Assembly: GCA_021307315.1 (NCBI GenBank)
Contig: JAJSPD010000147.1
Location: 1 to 54,894 of the forward strand
Source: Bisporella sp. PMI_857
Taxonomy: Eukaryota > Ascomycota > Leotiomycetes > Helotiales > Helotiaceae
Length of the DNA: 54,894 bases
Direction: 5' to 3'
A model generated the notes under the pieces. It did not search any database and was not told the DNA's origin. It saw nothing but the letters and a program-made list of their open reading frames with translations. This document shows positions 1-11,375 of the stretch, piece by piece. Numbering within the stretch: the stretch's first letter is position 1; each line of letters opens with the position of its first letter. Both the position numbers and the translations under genes were made by a program.

Positions 1-170
1 CAGCCGTCGGAAATATCAGAGAATGATAGCTCATGGTCATGTGCCGGTCGAACGAGGACGCATAGCGGAGGAACTGTACACAGAATGAACTGATCATCAA
101 GTTCGATCCACGAGCCTATCGCCGTCGTCATGTCTTTGTTAGCAAATCAGACCTGCAAGAACGAGAACTG
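1..170 (-). pseudogene. Continuation of Helitron helicase after in-frame stops
   Basis: The frame of the helicase stays readable to the window edge, with the Helitron-like phrase CTVPPLCVLVRP. It is cut by TAA at 171-173 and TGA at 147-149. Both stops could come from C-to-T changes (CAA to TAA, CGA to TGA). So the copy is either mildly decayed at its C-terminus or has a very short intron here, for which no good GT..AG pair of normal length is seen. Confidence 0.6.
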
Positions 171-3100
171 TTATGTACCTCGCACGTCTGTATCCAATAT
201 TACTTCTTCGACAGTCCCTCTCATCCCATTGACTAGACCGGCATACGTATTCGTATTCTGTTGGAGCATAATAGGCATACCCTTTGTAAAAGCAAAGAAG
301 CCTGGACCTTTGAGGTATCCCTGCTCACCGACCTGGTATATCATCCTGAGCAGCGTAGGAGGATCCAAATTCGTTCCTGTAGGTGCATCGTGTCTGGCGG
401 GAAAAAGATAGATTTTCTGACTTCGTTTTTTGGCAAACGCTTGGAGATGTATTAGGTTAGCTTCTTCACGTACACGATTGAGTCGTATGATGGCCCATTC
501 TGGTGGCGTCTCCCCATTCGCAACCCTGTTTTCAATCGTACACGAATTCAAGGTAGCGACATCGTCCTCCGTCAAAGTGGCGGAGCGTGCTCTCTGGAGT
601 AAATCCTGAAATGCTACGTCTTCGGCCTGACGCATCTGCTCCGTCAGGAATACCACCTGATTAAATTGACCCCAGATAGATTTCCCCAACAGCAGGATAG
701 CAATATCGTTGCTCGTCTGGCTCCATATAGCGTGACCGCGGACTGGCCTAAACTGGTTGAAATCCCCTAGGAATATGACGATAGGTAGGCCACCAAAAAC
801 CGTATCAGACGCTCGATCCAAGTCCCAGATGGCATTACACCGCTCGTTAATCTGGACCAGGTTCTCCAGACTAACCATACTAATCTCGTCTAGGATGAAG
901 ATCTTCTTATGAGAAAGTCTTGACCTCGTCGCTTGACGTACCGGTTGGTTCCCATTGTTCCCAAAACCAAGAGCGGAATGGTAAGTAGCGCCGCTGACAT
1001 TCGCAGCGGCGGCCCCAGTCGAGGCGGTGAGGAGAACGTCATCATGTTTTCGCATTATCGATAGACCAAACATAAAGGCTTTGATCAGGTGGGTCTTGCC
1101 AACTCCACCGACACCGCCAAGATAAAGCAAGAACTGGTCACGAACAGAATTGATCCGAACAGGGTGCAGAATGCGGAGAAAGAGAGCTCTAATAACCATC
1201 CCCTGCTTTTGGTTTAGAGGATATTGGCCAGTGATCAGAGCAAGCAAATTCTCGAGGGACGGATCAGCTTGAAACGAAGCCTGTAGATATCGTATAGAAG
1301 CCATGGATTCTCTGCTGTAAGCAATGATTGGAACCAGAGTAGCTTCTGGGTCACTTCTCTCGACTTCGGAGATGTTGGCTTCGACATCGACGTCGTCGTC
1401 AAAACCTAATTTATCCTGGTCTTTAAAGGCCTTCAACTCTCTGACCCATGTTTTGACTAGAGAGCTAGGGGCAAACTGGGTGCCATGCAATCGAGGGTTC
1501 CGGGAAAATCGCAACGACGAGAGGCCACTAGTAGTAATACCAGGGAACGCTAACGCAGCCTGGAGCAGGTTGTTCTCGGTTGGTTGGAGTGTCGCAAAGT
1601 TGAAGTCTACATTAGCTTCTTCGTCATCGTTATAGATATCATGGTCTATAGTTTCGAGATAGTCATCAAACTCTATCCCACGCTCCTTTCTGTCCTGGTC
1701 AGCTGCTTCTTTGCTCCGCCGAAGGAGCATGACGTTCTCCGATAGTTGGACCAGATACGGAGGGAGAGAAGGGGCAAGGAAGTTCCATAGCCATGTATTT
1801 TTGTATTGTGCAGCACGGAGTGATACGATGTGGTTATCTCGGAGGCCGCGGAGGCTATTCCATGGGTAGAATAGACCGAGTAGAACCTCGTGTATCTCGT
1901 CTTGTGTCCTTAGTGTGGTATCGAGAATGTCGTTATCCTGCTCTGACATAGAAGTAAAACTGCCACACAGAGAGGGGGTCTTTAGCGACTTTAGAGAACT
2001 GACAGAGACTTGGATATGAGTCGTATGTAGCGAGTGAGAAGGATCAAAAGGAAAACAGAACGCTCGACCGTTAGCGCCTTTAAACGTCTGTACGAATATT
2101 TGGGACGCATATTCGTAGAAACATAAATGAGCAAGTCTAGCGCCTCGATGTTCGTAGTTCTCGTATATAGACGGGCGGCGAGTACGACCATCAAAGTTAA
2201 TATACTGATTTGCGGTTTCTTCTATCCCTTCAGAGCTAGTCGCGTCTAACAAGCTGCTTAGAACCCTCCGGACGTTTATTTTGACCCAGTAAAAGTTGAT
2301 CGTGACAGACTTGTCGCTCTTTGGAATATAAGCCGAAGGCTGTCCAAGCAAGAAGTGAGCCACCGCTGGAGCCCCGACCTCTACATCTCTCGTAAAGCGA
2401 TTATAGGCCTTTAATGCGAATTTAGACATATCAAGTGGTTCTGGAGCTGGTAAGCCGCTATCCTCCGCAGCTGCTGCTTCGGCCGTCTCTTGGGCCTTCT
2501 TTAATACAGCGGCAGCGAGCACAAGCTGACCTCGATCAACCTGAGCTTTAGTCGCGTAGTTTGTCATGTAGTAGACGGCGGCAAGAACTTTAGGGGATGA
2601 TGGGGTGAAGTTAACATCATGGTTGCATCTTATCGCAGATACAATGACAGGGTTGTACTTGTTCACAAATTGGTGATTCCTCTCCATCCGTATATAACCC
2701 TCTTCCGTAACTATAGATTCTAGAACAAGTGGCCTTGGGAACAAAAACCGGCATATCTGCAAAGGCGACTGCTTCTGAGTATCTGGGCGTTGCGGAGTGT
2801 TATCAGCGTCCGTTGCCATCCCTTCCATCTGTACAATCGGAACAGATTTCGCCTTCGCACGTGATCTTCGACCTTTGTTCTGGTATTTGGTACAGGTTTT
2901 GCTATGGGCATGCATCTGAACTCGGGCTGCCACATTATTTGAGTCGATATCAAGAGCCTTTTGGAATTCAGCCGGGGTCATATCTTCTGATAGAGCAAAA
3001 ACGGATGTGCCAGGAGTCTCGGATTGGAATTGTTGACCAAGACTAATATCTACTGTCTCTCTGACTATCGAGCGGATATAAGAAATAACTCGGTCCTTGA

Positions 3101-6076
3101 ACTCAGGATCAGACTTTAACCTCTGAGATATACTCGCAGCGCCAAAGTTCCCAGCAAGCCAGGCAAATCCGTGGAGGTGTAGCATCATCCGTGTCGTCGA
3201 CTCAACTATTCCAAAATGAGAAGTGATCGTACCGAAGATACCAGGTTCCTTGGAAAGCGTCCTGAAGAAGCAGCTAAAGAACGAAGTCACGACGACATGA
3301 AAGAACTGAGCGACGAGACTCGGATTCTTGATGGTGAGCTGTAAGAGCTTTGACTTGATACCTGGCTCATCCAGTGAGATTTCTTCACCAGCAAGTCTGA
3401 CTACAAAGATATTACCAATATCTTTGGGGTTAAGCGTAAACCAAATAAGAGGAAGTCCAAGACGGCCGATCTTGCCGAATATTAGGTTCCTGAATTTCAT
3501 CTTCTCTCCAAAGGACTCCGGATTGAATGATGATATGATTCTCATATTTGTGATCAGGCTATGGATAGCAGGGTTCGAGATCTTCTTCCTGTCGTTAAAT
3601 TCCTCCGCCGCATGTTGGAGATCATCGGCTGACAGTCTAGCAAGTTCCTCAGTAGCTTTGGCCCAATAACCATTCTTGACCTGGACATGATTCCCAAAAG
3701 AAGCTTGTCGGATAAGTATCAAATCGTAGATATAAAACATAAAGGTATGGTGTTGAGAGAAGCTATAAACATTAGCAATACGCAATAATAAGCATGGAAT
3801 ACCCACAGTAACGAATGGTGAAGCATAGCATATTTGGCAAAGGCCTTAAGGGATACCTCCTCTGGACGGTCTCCATTTATATCGCCTAGATGGCCGCCAA
3901 CACCAAGCGGAAACAGAGTAGGGAAAGCCGCCGTGAAATAATCTGGGTCAGTAAAGGCATTTATGAGCGGCAAATCTTGTGTCGTCCTGTAAGATATATG
4001 TGGCAGGCGAGAGTTATCGTTTGATGACACCACCTCATCATCCTGGTTATCCGTAGTATGTTCTTCGTCTGGAATGGAGCCGTCGGAATCCTGCTCTTGA
4101 AGTATAGCCTGGAGACTTGCTAAGGCGGCAGGGGTAGAGTGTAGATCTTGGCCATGAAGATCGGAGAAAAAAGACCGGCTGAGAATACTGCCGGGCTCGG
4201 CATCTTCCACCTCTGCATCTAGCTCGTTCTCAAAAAGCCCATCCTGTAACGACGTCGCATAACCCTCCCGCTCATCTTCTACCGGAGTATCTGTAGAACC
4301 GGGCTCCGGACCTAAAGTAATAAAAGCGTCTCTGATCTCTTGAGGAATGTGATGATCTGGCCAAGCGTCCAGAACAGAATAGTCGACGGTCACCGATTGG
4401 TAGACGGGATTATTAGCACATAGCCATAGCAAAGCGTTCAAGACCTTTGCCTTATTAACGGAACAGAAATGCGCAAGGTTCTCTTCAGACGGCGGTGTTC
4501 CGCGATCCCAGCTGACGGTAATAGTCGTATGATCTTGTAACCTCCTAGTTGGTAAGATTTTCAGAAGCTCACTTGGATCTTGTTTCACGGCAACAGAGTG
4601 ACCACGACTTCCTCTGTAACTGATACCCTTCTTAGCACCTGACGTGAGCTTTAAGAATATACCGACAACATGCGCCCGCGCTATGAAAGCCTCTTCGACA
4701 GCATTGAGATTTTTTAGAACCTCGGGATAGTCTTGACAGAATAGACAATTGACAAAATTACCAGCCGAAAGTAAAGGGATCGCCCGTCTTATGATTGCCG
4801 AGTTACAGGTAGTACACAGGCTGACTATGTTTTCCTTAACGGCGCAACAATCAGGAGCTGTCTTCGTCCTCCGGAGGAAGTATTGTAGGTTGCCATCTTG
4901 AAGATCAACACTTGTCATCTCGACCTTTTGGAACAACCCTCCACAAAGTCCGCACGGGATACGTTCCGAGGCAGCCGAAATTGTCTTTTGATAAGCCTTC
5001 ATACACCCCATCTGGATAGGGGGGGTGATGGTCTCTGGGAATTTGGCCGAGGCTTCCTTCATATACTGATACTCCTCTTCTAGGAAAGATGGAAGGAGAC
5101 CATCGAACGCAACAAGCCCTCCTATCAGTGATTTCTGTTGAGCGTTTTTGACTTGGAGGGATACCTTATGACGTTGAATAGCCTGTCTACCAGCCTCGTC
5201 TCGTTTTTCTCGATCTTTATGATGAACCTCGTCTCGTAGACTCTGTACGGCTTGCCTCTCATCAACATCAGCCGCGGTAAGCCTCGGGCGGCCTAATATA
5301 GCAGATGATGCTGGATTAGAGAGTAACTCGTCCTGACCCTGCCTCTCTTTACGACGCTGTTGATGTTGTTGAATACGAAATGCCTGATCCTGCTCTTTTT
5401 CTCTAAGCTTTGCTAGCTTACGTTCTTCTACGACTCGCTCTTTTTCGCGAAGTTTTGCGACCTCTCGTTCTTTGGCAAGTCGTTCTTTCTCTCTAAGCCT
5501 TGTTAGCTTGCGGGCCTCTGCGTCCCGAGCTTTCTTCGCCTTATCAGCAGCCTCATGACGTAAATGAGCTTGCAAACAGGCTTCATCTCGTGCTTGTCGG
5601 TCTAGCCGGCGTTGCTGATCTTGCTGATCACGTAGTAGTTGCTTCCTTTCTCGCTCTGCTTGTTTTGCGAGCCTTTGCTGCTCCACCAGGCTCTGCAGAA
5701 GCCCATTTCTTGCATTTTGCGCATCATCCCTTTTATGACGCAAGAAACATTGCGTGCTAGCCTCCTCCTGTGCTTGCCTATCCTCACGACGCTGCTCCTC
5801 TTGTTGGGGGACAGCTGTAACAAGGCGTTCACGTAGCTCCCGTCTCCAAGACTCTGCTTCTTGAGCCCGTTCTTGGATCCGAAGCTGATCGGATCGCCTG
5901 CGTTCTTCGGCCGCAAGCTCAAGCGCATGAATCTTTGCGCGTTGTTGTTCAATCCTTGTAGCTAAGTCGTCTTGATCTTGCCGGCTTTTACCCAAGATTA
6001 GTTCATCCTGCAGGTTAGAAGGGGGAGGGCGAGAATCAGGAGGTGAAATAGGGACAGACATTATCAGGACTATCAA
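171..6076 (-). CDS. Helitron Rep-helicase, two exons (intron 3763-3806)
   Basis: Spliced reading is complement(171..3762, 3807..6076), 1953 codons to the first stop. The 44-bp intron starts GTGGGT, has TGCTAATG near its end and closes with TATAG; splicing joins two frames that would otherwise end or begin there. Residues 20-330 are charged, Gln/Arg-rich and probably coiled coil. A Cys-rich part follows (CGLCGG, LCTTC, CLFC). The Helitron-like Rep part has LHLHG (HUH motif, near residue 953) and a two-Tyr motif YYMTNYATK (near 1156). The Pif1-type helicase has Walker A GGVGGVGKTH (near 1640), ILDEISM (near 1713) and LGDFNQFRPV (near 1752). The catalytic residues seen are intact. The protein nicks and unwinds DNA for rolling-circle transposition. 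The last helicase motifs lie past the stop at 171-173. The start at 6076 could instead be the Met five codons later. Confidence 0.85.
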
Positions 6077-6420
6077 AAGTAGTGTTTACGACATGAATAG
6101 AAATTACACATCATCAGCATAAAAAAAGGTCTCCGGCAGCAAAAGAAAGAAAGAATACGTGTGAGTACCAACCTGAATGATGATACGGGGGCGAGACAAA
6201 CTTGTCACGAAGCTGCAACACCTCGTGTAAAAAAGAAAAACAATGCCAATAACCATGACACGTGGAGACAACACCGGATTATCATCTACGCCGAAAGTCG
6301 ATTAACTGCAAGGGCCGGAAAGATTACTAATTAATCGGCGAAAGGTTTAGCCGAAGCTCCGCGCTCTCTCTCTCTTCGAATCACCTTCTCTCTGAACTCT
6401 TCGAGTTCATTTCGAAGGCA
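6077..6420 (-). promoter_or_regulatory. Helitron-1 5' leader and terminus
   Basis: No gene here. The outer 75 bp (6346-6420) contain a purine-rich run on the minus strand (GAGAGAGAG) and match 11753-11827 with scattered changes. The rest resembles a leader rich in poly-T/C stretches. This is the likely promoter and 5' end of the Helitron gene. Confidence 0.55.
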
Positions 6421-6520
6421 TCATCATCTGCAACACTCCTAACAAGCCTGAATACAATCGCTGTGATATCTTCACTGATCCTCTCATCCATTCCCTGCCT
6501 AATACACCCTATTTCTGTCA
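6421..6520 (+). repeat. Copia-1 5' LTR, 3' portion only
   Basis: Identical by eye to 11276-11375. It ends in CTGTCA directly before the primer-binding site. The first 84 bp present in the 3' LTR are absent here because Helitron-1 begins at 6420. Confidence 0.9.
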
Positions 6521-6534
6521 GGTTATGAGCCCGG
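6521..6534 (+). other. Primer-binding site of copia-1
   Basis: GGTTATGAGCCCGG directly follows the LTR. It is complementary to the anticodon arm (..GGGCUCAUAACC..) of initiator tRNA-Met, the half-tRNA primer known for copia elements. The same site follows the LTRs at 24012 and, inverted, at 21028-21038. Confidence 0.85.
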
Positions 6535-6560
6535 CCAGCGCACTACATACAACGACCAAC

Positions 6561-9500
6561 ATGTCTTCCGCAACAAAATCAACCCCTGCCGACGCTTCCA
6601 GCAACACAGAGTATTATACTTCAAAGTATGGCAGAATCCGTATTCTCGAGGGGAATACGTACCCTGAATGGGAACAATCATGCATGACGGCACTGATCGT
6701 CGCAAGAGCCTGGAGAATAGTTGAAGGAGAAGAAGCTGAACCTTTACCGGCAAGCAGAGCTCTCTATGAGAACTACCAGGACCGCCTATACAAAGCCATT
6801 CAATTAATCAACAGCTCTGTCGGCCCTTCGTACATGAATCGAATTAAGCCGTTCGTTCTAGCTGGGGATCCGCATGGCATGTGGGAAGAATTAAAGAAGG
6901 ACAATCGAGCCGATGACCTACAATATCAAGATAATCTCTTAGAGCAATTTCAGAACGAGAAGTGGGATCCGAAAGCAGAGAATCTGCGTACCTACGTACA
7001 AAAGCTAGAAGTATATCGCACGAAATTGGATACAACAGGAAACAAAATCAGTGATGCCCAACTTACAACCAGAATCCTTCAGTCACTCCCAAAAGACCCT
7101 AATTGGAAACAAGCTAGATTCCTTGCGTTGCAGAACAAGTTGGACCCTGAGGAACGCTTAGTAGCAACTATTACTTTGCTCGAGTCATACGAAAACGTCT
7201 CTCAAGAACAGCTCACTACCACTACCGCTACAGCTGCAATCGCACAAGGATCGGATACAAGGGGTAGAAGCAAAGGCAGAAGCCGAGGTCGAGGCAGAGG
7301 CAAAGGAAGAGGAAGTCGAAGCCGGAGGAGAGGCCACCACAGTGATCATGGTGATCGTAGCGAAAGAGAATCGTCGAAAACACCTGTTGAGAAAATTGGG
7401 AAAGATCAATGTCGATTCTGCAAAAAGAAAGGCCATTTTCAGGCCAAATGCTACGAATACAAGAGGGCTAGAGAACAAGTGCTTAAAAGAACTGAAAATA
7501 CGGAAGAGCAAGCCAACTCAATAGAGCACACTTACCTTTGCGTTCAGAATCCTGAGTGTGACAGTGACATTCCTCAAATCTACGTCACTAATCCAGGCCG
7601 AGGATGGGTGATAGACTCTGGAGCAACAAGGCACTTCTGTAACAGTGTCAATGATTTTAAATCAGTCAAACGCTGGCCAACACCTAAGCTAGTACAAATT
7701 GCTGATGGCTCCGCAGTAGAAGCTATTGGTTATGGCCAAGTCACTATAGAATCCACGAAAGGACATGTACAGCTTTCGGACGTATGGTACACTCCTAAGC
7801 TTAAAGGAAAGCTAATATCACCGTCCGCATTGAATGAAAAAGGCATCACCGTAAGGCTCGTAAACCGAAAAGCAGAAGCCTACGTAGAGACCAATGGCAG
7901 AACAATCTTCATGGGGGAGTGCATCGATGGGCTTTACTACGTAGAACAGCCTAAGCAAGCAGCCCTAGTCAGCATCGAAGATGAATCTAATTCTGCCCAC
8001 CTTCCGACAAACACAAGAGAGCTATGGCACTACCGCATGGGCCATGCTCACCACAAATACGTCGAAAAGCTTGAAGCATGTGCCGAAGGCGTATCAGGTA
8101 CGAAACGTGGCACGCCTGTAGTAGGAGAAACAGCATGCGAAGGATGCTTAGCAGGTCGTATGAAGGAATCGTTCAACAAGACCACTGATAATCGTCAGCA
8201 AGTCAAAGCCAGGAGAATCCACGCGGATATATCAGGAATCAAAGCCATGAGCTTCCGTGGATACAGATACTACCTTCTAGTCGTCGATGACGCTACACGC
8301 CACTGTTGGATAACTTTTCTGAAGAACAAGTCAGCAAATGAAGCTGTACCGGCATTCAAGCAACTGCTGAATGAAATACAACTGGAATCAAAGGAAAAAG
8401 TTGTTTACGTACGGTGTGACAACGGAACAGGGGAATTCGGTGCTATGTTCCAGGAGCATTGTAAAGAGCTTGGAATACAGCTCGAGCCTTCTCCACCATA
8501 CAAGCACTCTCTCAATGGCGTAGTAGAGAGAATGATGGGCAAAATAGGCAACATGATACGTTCGCTTTTGTACCATGCACAGCACCACTATAGAGCCTGG
8601 GATTATGCAGCAGAGCACGCTGTATGGCTCACGAACAGGCTACCTACGACAGCGTTACCCTACGGAGAATACGAAACAGAGATTCCACATCAGGCATTCA
8701 AAGGCCAAAAGCCCGACTTACAGGCACTGAGGGTGTACGGCTGCAAAGCACTCCCTAAAGCAACACATGGAGTACAATCCTCAACGTTCGACCCTAAACT
8801 GAGACAGGGCGAATTCATATTTATAGGCATGAAAGGCAACAGGCTGTGGAGGCTGCTTGACCTAAAGACCAGAAAAGAAATAATATCAGCCGATGTTAAG
8901 TTCAGTGAGAATATCCTCCCTAAGCTAACAGAAGAACAGCTAGGTCGAGAGAACGAGCGAAGGCTCCCCATAATACAAGCTCCTGCGAAAGGCAGTGTAC
9001 TAGCTAGCAAGCAACCTTCGGGCAGTACTGAACCAATGATCGAGCGTCAGGCTCTCCCTTCTACTACTACTTTCAATCTGCCGAACACAACGAACGCTGT
9101 AGATGGAGTAACAGACTCATCTAGTGGAGCTTTAGGCCCACAAGGCAGAGCTACGGGCTTGCCCAGCGATACAGTTAGCAGCAGTATAGATGTTCCAGAA
9201 TACAGAACGAGAGCTGGGAGAATACCGCGCAAGACTGTGTTCCCCGACGCTATTGTACAGTTAGTAACAGTGGAGAAACCTGTACAGCTAGAAAAGGGAG
9301 CTACAGTAGGTGTTCCTGCCGCTCCATTCGAGCTTATTACTGTCGAGCAAGCTTTGCAAGAGGACGCTCCTGCATGGCATGAAGCTATATGCTCAGAACT
9401 ACAATCGTTGAAAAGTACTGGCACGTACAAGATAGTAGAGTCTCCTAAAAGCGGGAGAAAGGTTATCAAGAGCAAATGGGTACTCAGGAACAAATTCGAT

Positions 9501-10970
9501 TACAGAGGTGATCTGGCAAGACGCAAAGCGCGCCTCGTAGTCAAGGGCTACGAGCAAACCTACGGAATTGACTATTTCGACACATTCGCATCGGTACTGC
9601 GATACAATACGCTAAGGGCGTTGCTGGCCAAAGCCGCAGAAGAAGATCTAGAAATAGATCAGCTAGATGTCGACACGGCATTTTTGAATCCTTCGCTGAA
9701 AGAAGAAATCTATATGGAAATACCTGAGTTCTTTCAACTTCTTCACTCCAATACCAACTTGAAGGGGAAGTGCTTACTATTAGTCAAGTCGCTATATGGT
9801 CTGAAGCAAGCGCCTAGAGAATGGCTGCTCGAAGTTCAGAAATTCTTCAGATCTATTGGCTTTACAGCGTCGACTGCAGACCCTAACCTATTCTACAGAG
9901 AGAATACTTTTATTCTGCTATTTGTTGATGATATGCTGATTATAGGCAGCAGGGTGAACTGCAACGCTGCGAAAGCGTTAATAGGACAAAAATGGAAGCA
10001 CAAAGACATAGGGGAAGCTAAGCTATTTGTAGGCTTCAATATCGAAAGGGATCGATCTAAGAGAACAATCAAGATACACCAAACAATCTACGCACAAAGA
10101 ATCCTTGAAAGATTCAACCTTCACCAAGCAAACCCGACCAATCTACCTATTACAGCCGGCACTGTGCTGAAACGTCTCGACGAATACAACACTGAAGTAG
10201 AATCGCATGAGCTAGAAGGAAAGGATATCGAGGTCTACCGACAGATTGTAGGATCCCTAATATACCTATCGAATGGAACCAGATTCGACCTAGGCTACGC
10301 TGTGGGCCAGCTAGCTAGGCATATGGCAAATCCTCTATTGCTCCACTTACAACACGCAAAACAAGTTCTGCGATATCTGAGAGGAACGCTGAACTATGGC
10401 ATAACTTATGGCCCTAGAACACTCAACACGGAGTCTCCAAACTCTCACAAGTACACGCTGTACTCAGACGCAACTTGGGGAACCGAAGGAGATAGAGTTT
10501 CTTTCCAGGGCTGGATAGTTCTACGCTATGGGGGAGCAATATCATGGATATCACAACGTCAAAAGTCGACAGCCCAAAGTTCCCTGGAAGCCGAATTGAT
10601 AGCCGCCAACGAAGCATCAAAGGAGGCCGCATGGCTTGAAAAGCTATCGAATGACCTACGAGAACCTTCCGAATCGCCGCCTACGCTTTACTGTGACAAT
10701 GAGGGAACGATCGAGATGATCCATAACCCTAAATTTCACTCCAAGACGAAGCATATCGACATTCGCTGTCAATACATAAGGAATGATATGGTAGGGAGGA
10801 ATAGGCTATTGATAGAGCATATCGCAGGCGCGGATCAGCCTGCTGATTCACTTACCAAGCAATTGCCAGTTGATCAATTCAGAAGATTCATTTACGAACT
10901 GGGAATCTTAGAGGCAAAAGGACCAAGACCACGAAGAGGCAAAAGAACACACGCCAAGGAACAGCAATAG
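6561..10970 (+). CDS. Copia-1 Gag-Pol polyprotein, intact
   Basis: About 1469 residues from the ATG at 6561. I prefer this start because the upstream in-frame ATG at 6525 lies inside the primer-binding site. In order: Gag with an Arg/Gly/Ser-rich stretch, CCHC knuckle CRFCKKKGHFQAKC (near residue 283), protease DSGATRHF (near 351), integrase with HADISG and DNGTGEFG (near 553 and 619) and NGVVERM for the third acidic residue, reverse transcriptase with YFDTFASV and FVDDM (near 1004 and 1120), RNase H with YSDATWG (near 1300) and the usual IDIRCQYIRN end. No stop or shift is seen, so the polyprotein looks functional even though the 5' LTR is split. Confidence 0.95.
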   Translation: MSSATKSTPADASSNTEYYTSKYGRIRILEGNTYPEWEQSCMTALIVARAWRIVEGEEAEPLPASRALYENYQDRLYKAIQLINSSVGPSYMNRIKPFVLAGDPHGMWEELKKDNRADDLQYQDNLLEQFQNEKWDPKAENLRTYVQKLEVYRTKLDTTGNKISDAQLTTRILQSLPKDPNWKQARFLALQNKLDPEERLVATITLLESYENVSQEQLTTTTATAAIAQGSDTRGRSKGRSRGRGRGKGRGSRSRRRGHHSDHGDRSERESSKTPVEKIGKDQCRFCKKKGHFQAKCYEYKRAREQVLKRTENTEEQANSIEHTYLCVQNPECDSDIPQIYVTNPGRGWVIDSGATRHFCNSVNDFKSVKRWPTPKLVQIADGSAVEAIGYGQVTIESTKGHVQLSDVWYTPKLKGKLISPSALNEKGITVRLVNRKAEAYVETNGRTIFMGECIDGLYYVEQPKQAALVSIEDESNSAHLPTNTRELWHYRMGHAHHKYVEKLEACAEGVSGTKRGTPVVGETACEGCLAGRMKESFNKTTDNRQQVKARRIHADISGIKAMSFRGYRYYLLVVDDATRHCWITFLKNKSANEAVPAFKQLLNEIQLESKEKVVYVRCDNGTGEFGAMFQEHCKELGIQLEPSPPYKHSLNGVVERMMGKIGNMIRSLLYHAQHHYRAWDYAAEHAVWLTNRLPTTALPYGEYETEIPHQAFKGQKPDLQALRVYGCKALPKATHGVQSSTFDPKLRQGEFIFIGMKGNRLWRLLDLKTRKEIISADVKFSENILPKLTEEQLGRENERRLPIIQAPAKGSVLASKQPSGSTEPMIERQALPSTTTFNLPNTTNAVDGVTDSSSGALGPQGRATGLPSDTVSSSIDVPEYRTRAGRIPRKTVFPDAIVQLVTVEKPVQLEKGATVGVPAAPFELITVEQALQEDAPAWHEAICSELQSLKSTGTYKIVESPKSGRKVIKSKWVLRNKFDYRGDLARRKARLVVKGYEQTYGIDYFDTFASVLRYNTLRALLAKAAEEDLEIDQLDVDTAFLNPSLKEEIYMEIPEFFQLLHSNTNLKGKCLLLVKSLYGLKQAPREWLLEVQKFFRSIGFTASTADPNLFYRENTFILLFVDDMLIIGSRVNCNAAKALIGQKWKHKDIGEAKLFVGFNIERDRSKRTIKIHQTIYAQRILERFNLHQANPTNLPITAGTVLKRLDEYNTEVESHELEGKDIEVYRQIVGSLIYLSNGTRFDLGYAVGQLARHMANPLLLHLQHAKQVLRYLRGTLNYGITYGPRTLNTESPNSHKYTLYSDATWGTEGDRVSFQGWIVLRYGGAISWISQRQKSTAQSSLEAELIAANEASKEAAWLEKLSNDLREPSESPPTLYCDNEGTIEMIHNPKFHSKTKHIDIRCQYIRNDMVGRNRLLIEHIAGADQPADSLTKQLPVDQFRRFIYELGILEAKGPRPRRGKRTHAKEQQ

Positions 10971-11184
10971 AAAGCCAATTCAATTGAGAACACCTAAGGG
11001 TACTCTTGTACCGTGCTTCAGCTGTAAGCTGATGAGTATTGAACTTCCCAAGAGGGAGACGTAGATACTGCGTATGGCGATACGTTACGGGAGTTAATGA
11101 GGCCTAAGGATACAAATGGTGCTGCAGAGGTTGTATGGGCCTACAACACCATGATTTTCTATACTTTTAGATCTTACGACGCCT

Positions 11185-11191
11185 GGGGGAG
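11185..11191 (+). other. Polypurine tract of copia-1
   Basis: GGGGGAG lies directly before the 3' LTR (TGTCAGGAATC...). It is the expected priming site for plus-strand DNA. Confidence 0.75.
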
Positions 11192-11375
11192 TGTCAGGAA
11201 TCGGCTTACGTAAGTAGGCCAAGGAGCTAGGGCATACCTGCCACGTATATATTTACGGCTGAGAACTGTAGATAATCATCATCTGCAACACTCCTAACAA
11301 GCCTGAATACAATCGCTGTGATATCTTCACTGATCCTCTCATCCATTCCCTGCCTAATACACCCTATTTCTGTCA
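11192..11375 (+). repeat. Copia-1 3' LTR, 184 bp
   Basis: Starts TGTCAGG and ends CTGTCA (TG..CA ends). The last 100 bp repeat at 6421-6520. Confidence 0.9.

Larger units (their letters stand above)
1..6420 (-). mobile_element. Helitron-1, 3' end beyond window
   Basis: Rolling-circle transposon on the minus strand. It is recognised by a Rep-helicase gene and by a 5' terminus at 6420 (minus strand reads TGCCTTCGAAATGA). The same terminus occurs at 11827 next to unrelated DNA. At 6420 the flanking base on the 5' side is A and the element begins with T; this fits insertion between A and T without target duplication, as known for Helitrons. The DNA right of 6420 is the last 100 bp of a copia 5' LTR, so this Helitron entered that LTR. 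Its 3' end (expected CTRR with a hairpin) lies left of base 1. Confidence 0.8.
6421..11375 (+). mobile_element. Ty1/copia retrotransposon (copia-1), 5' LTR cut by Helitron-1
   Basis: One long gag-pol frame lies between a 3' LTR of 184 bp and the last 100 bp of a 5' LTR. The overlapping 100 bp are identical by eye, which points to a recent insertion. The missing first 84 bp of the 5' LTR should lie beyond Helitron-1, left of the window. The base block after the 3' LTR is GGTTG, so that is the predicted 5-bp target duplication on the far side. Confidence 0.9.

Noticed and set aside
130..455. Small plus-strand frames at the left edge
   Set aside because: Antisense shadows of the Helitron helicase.
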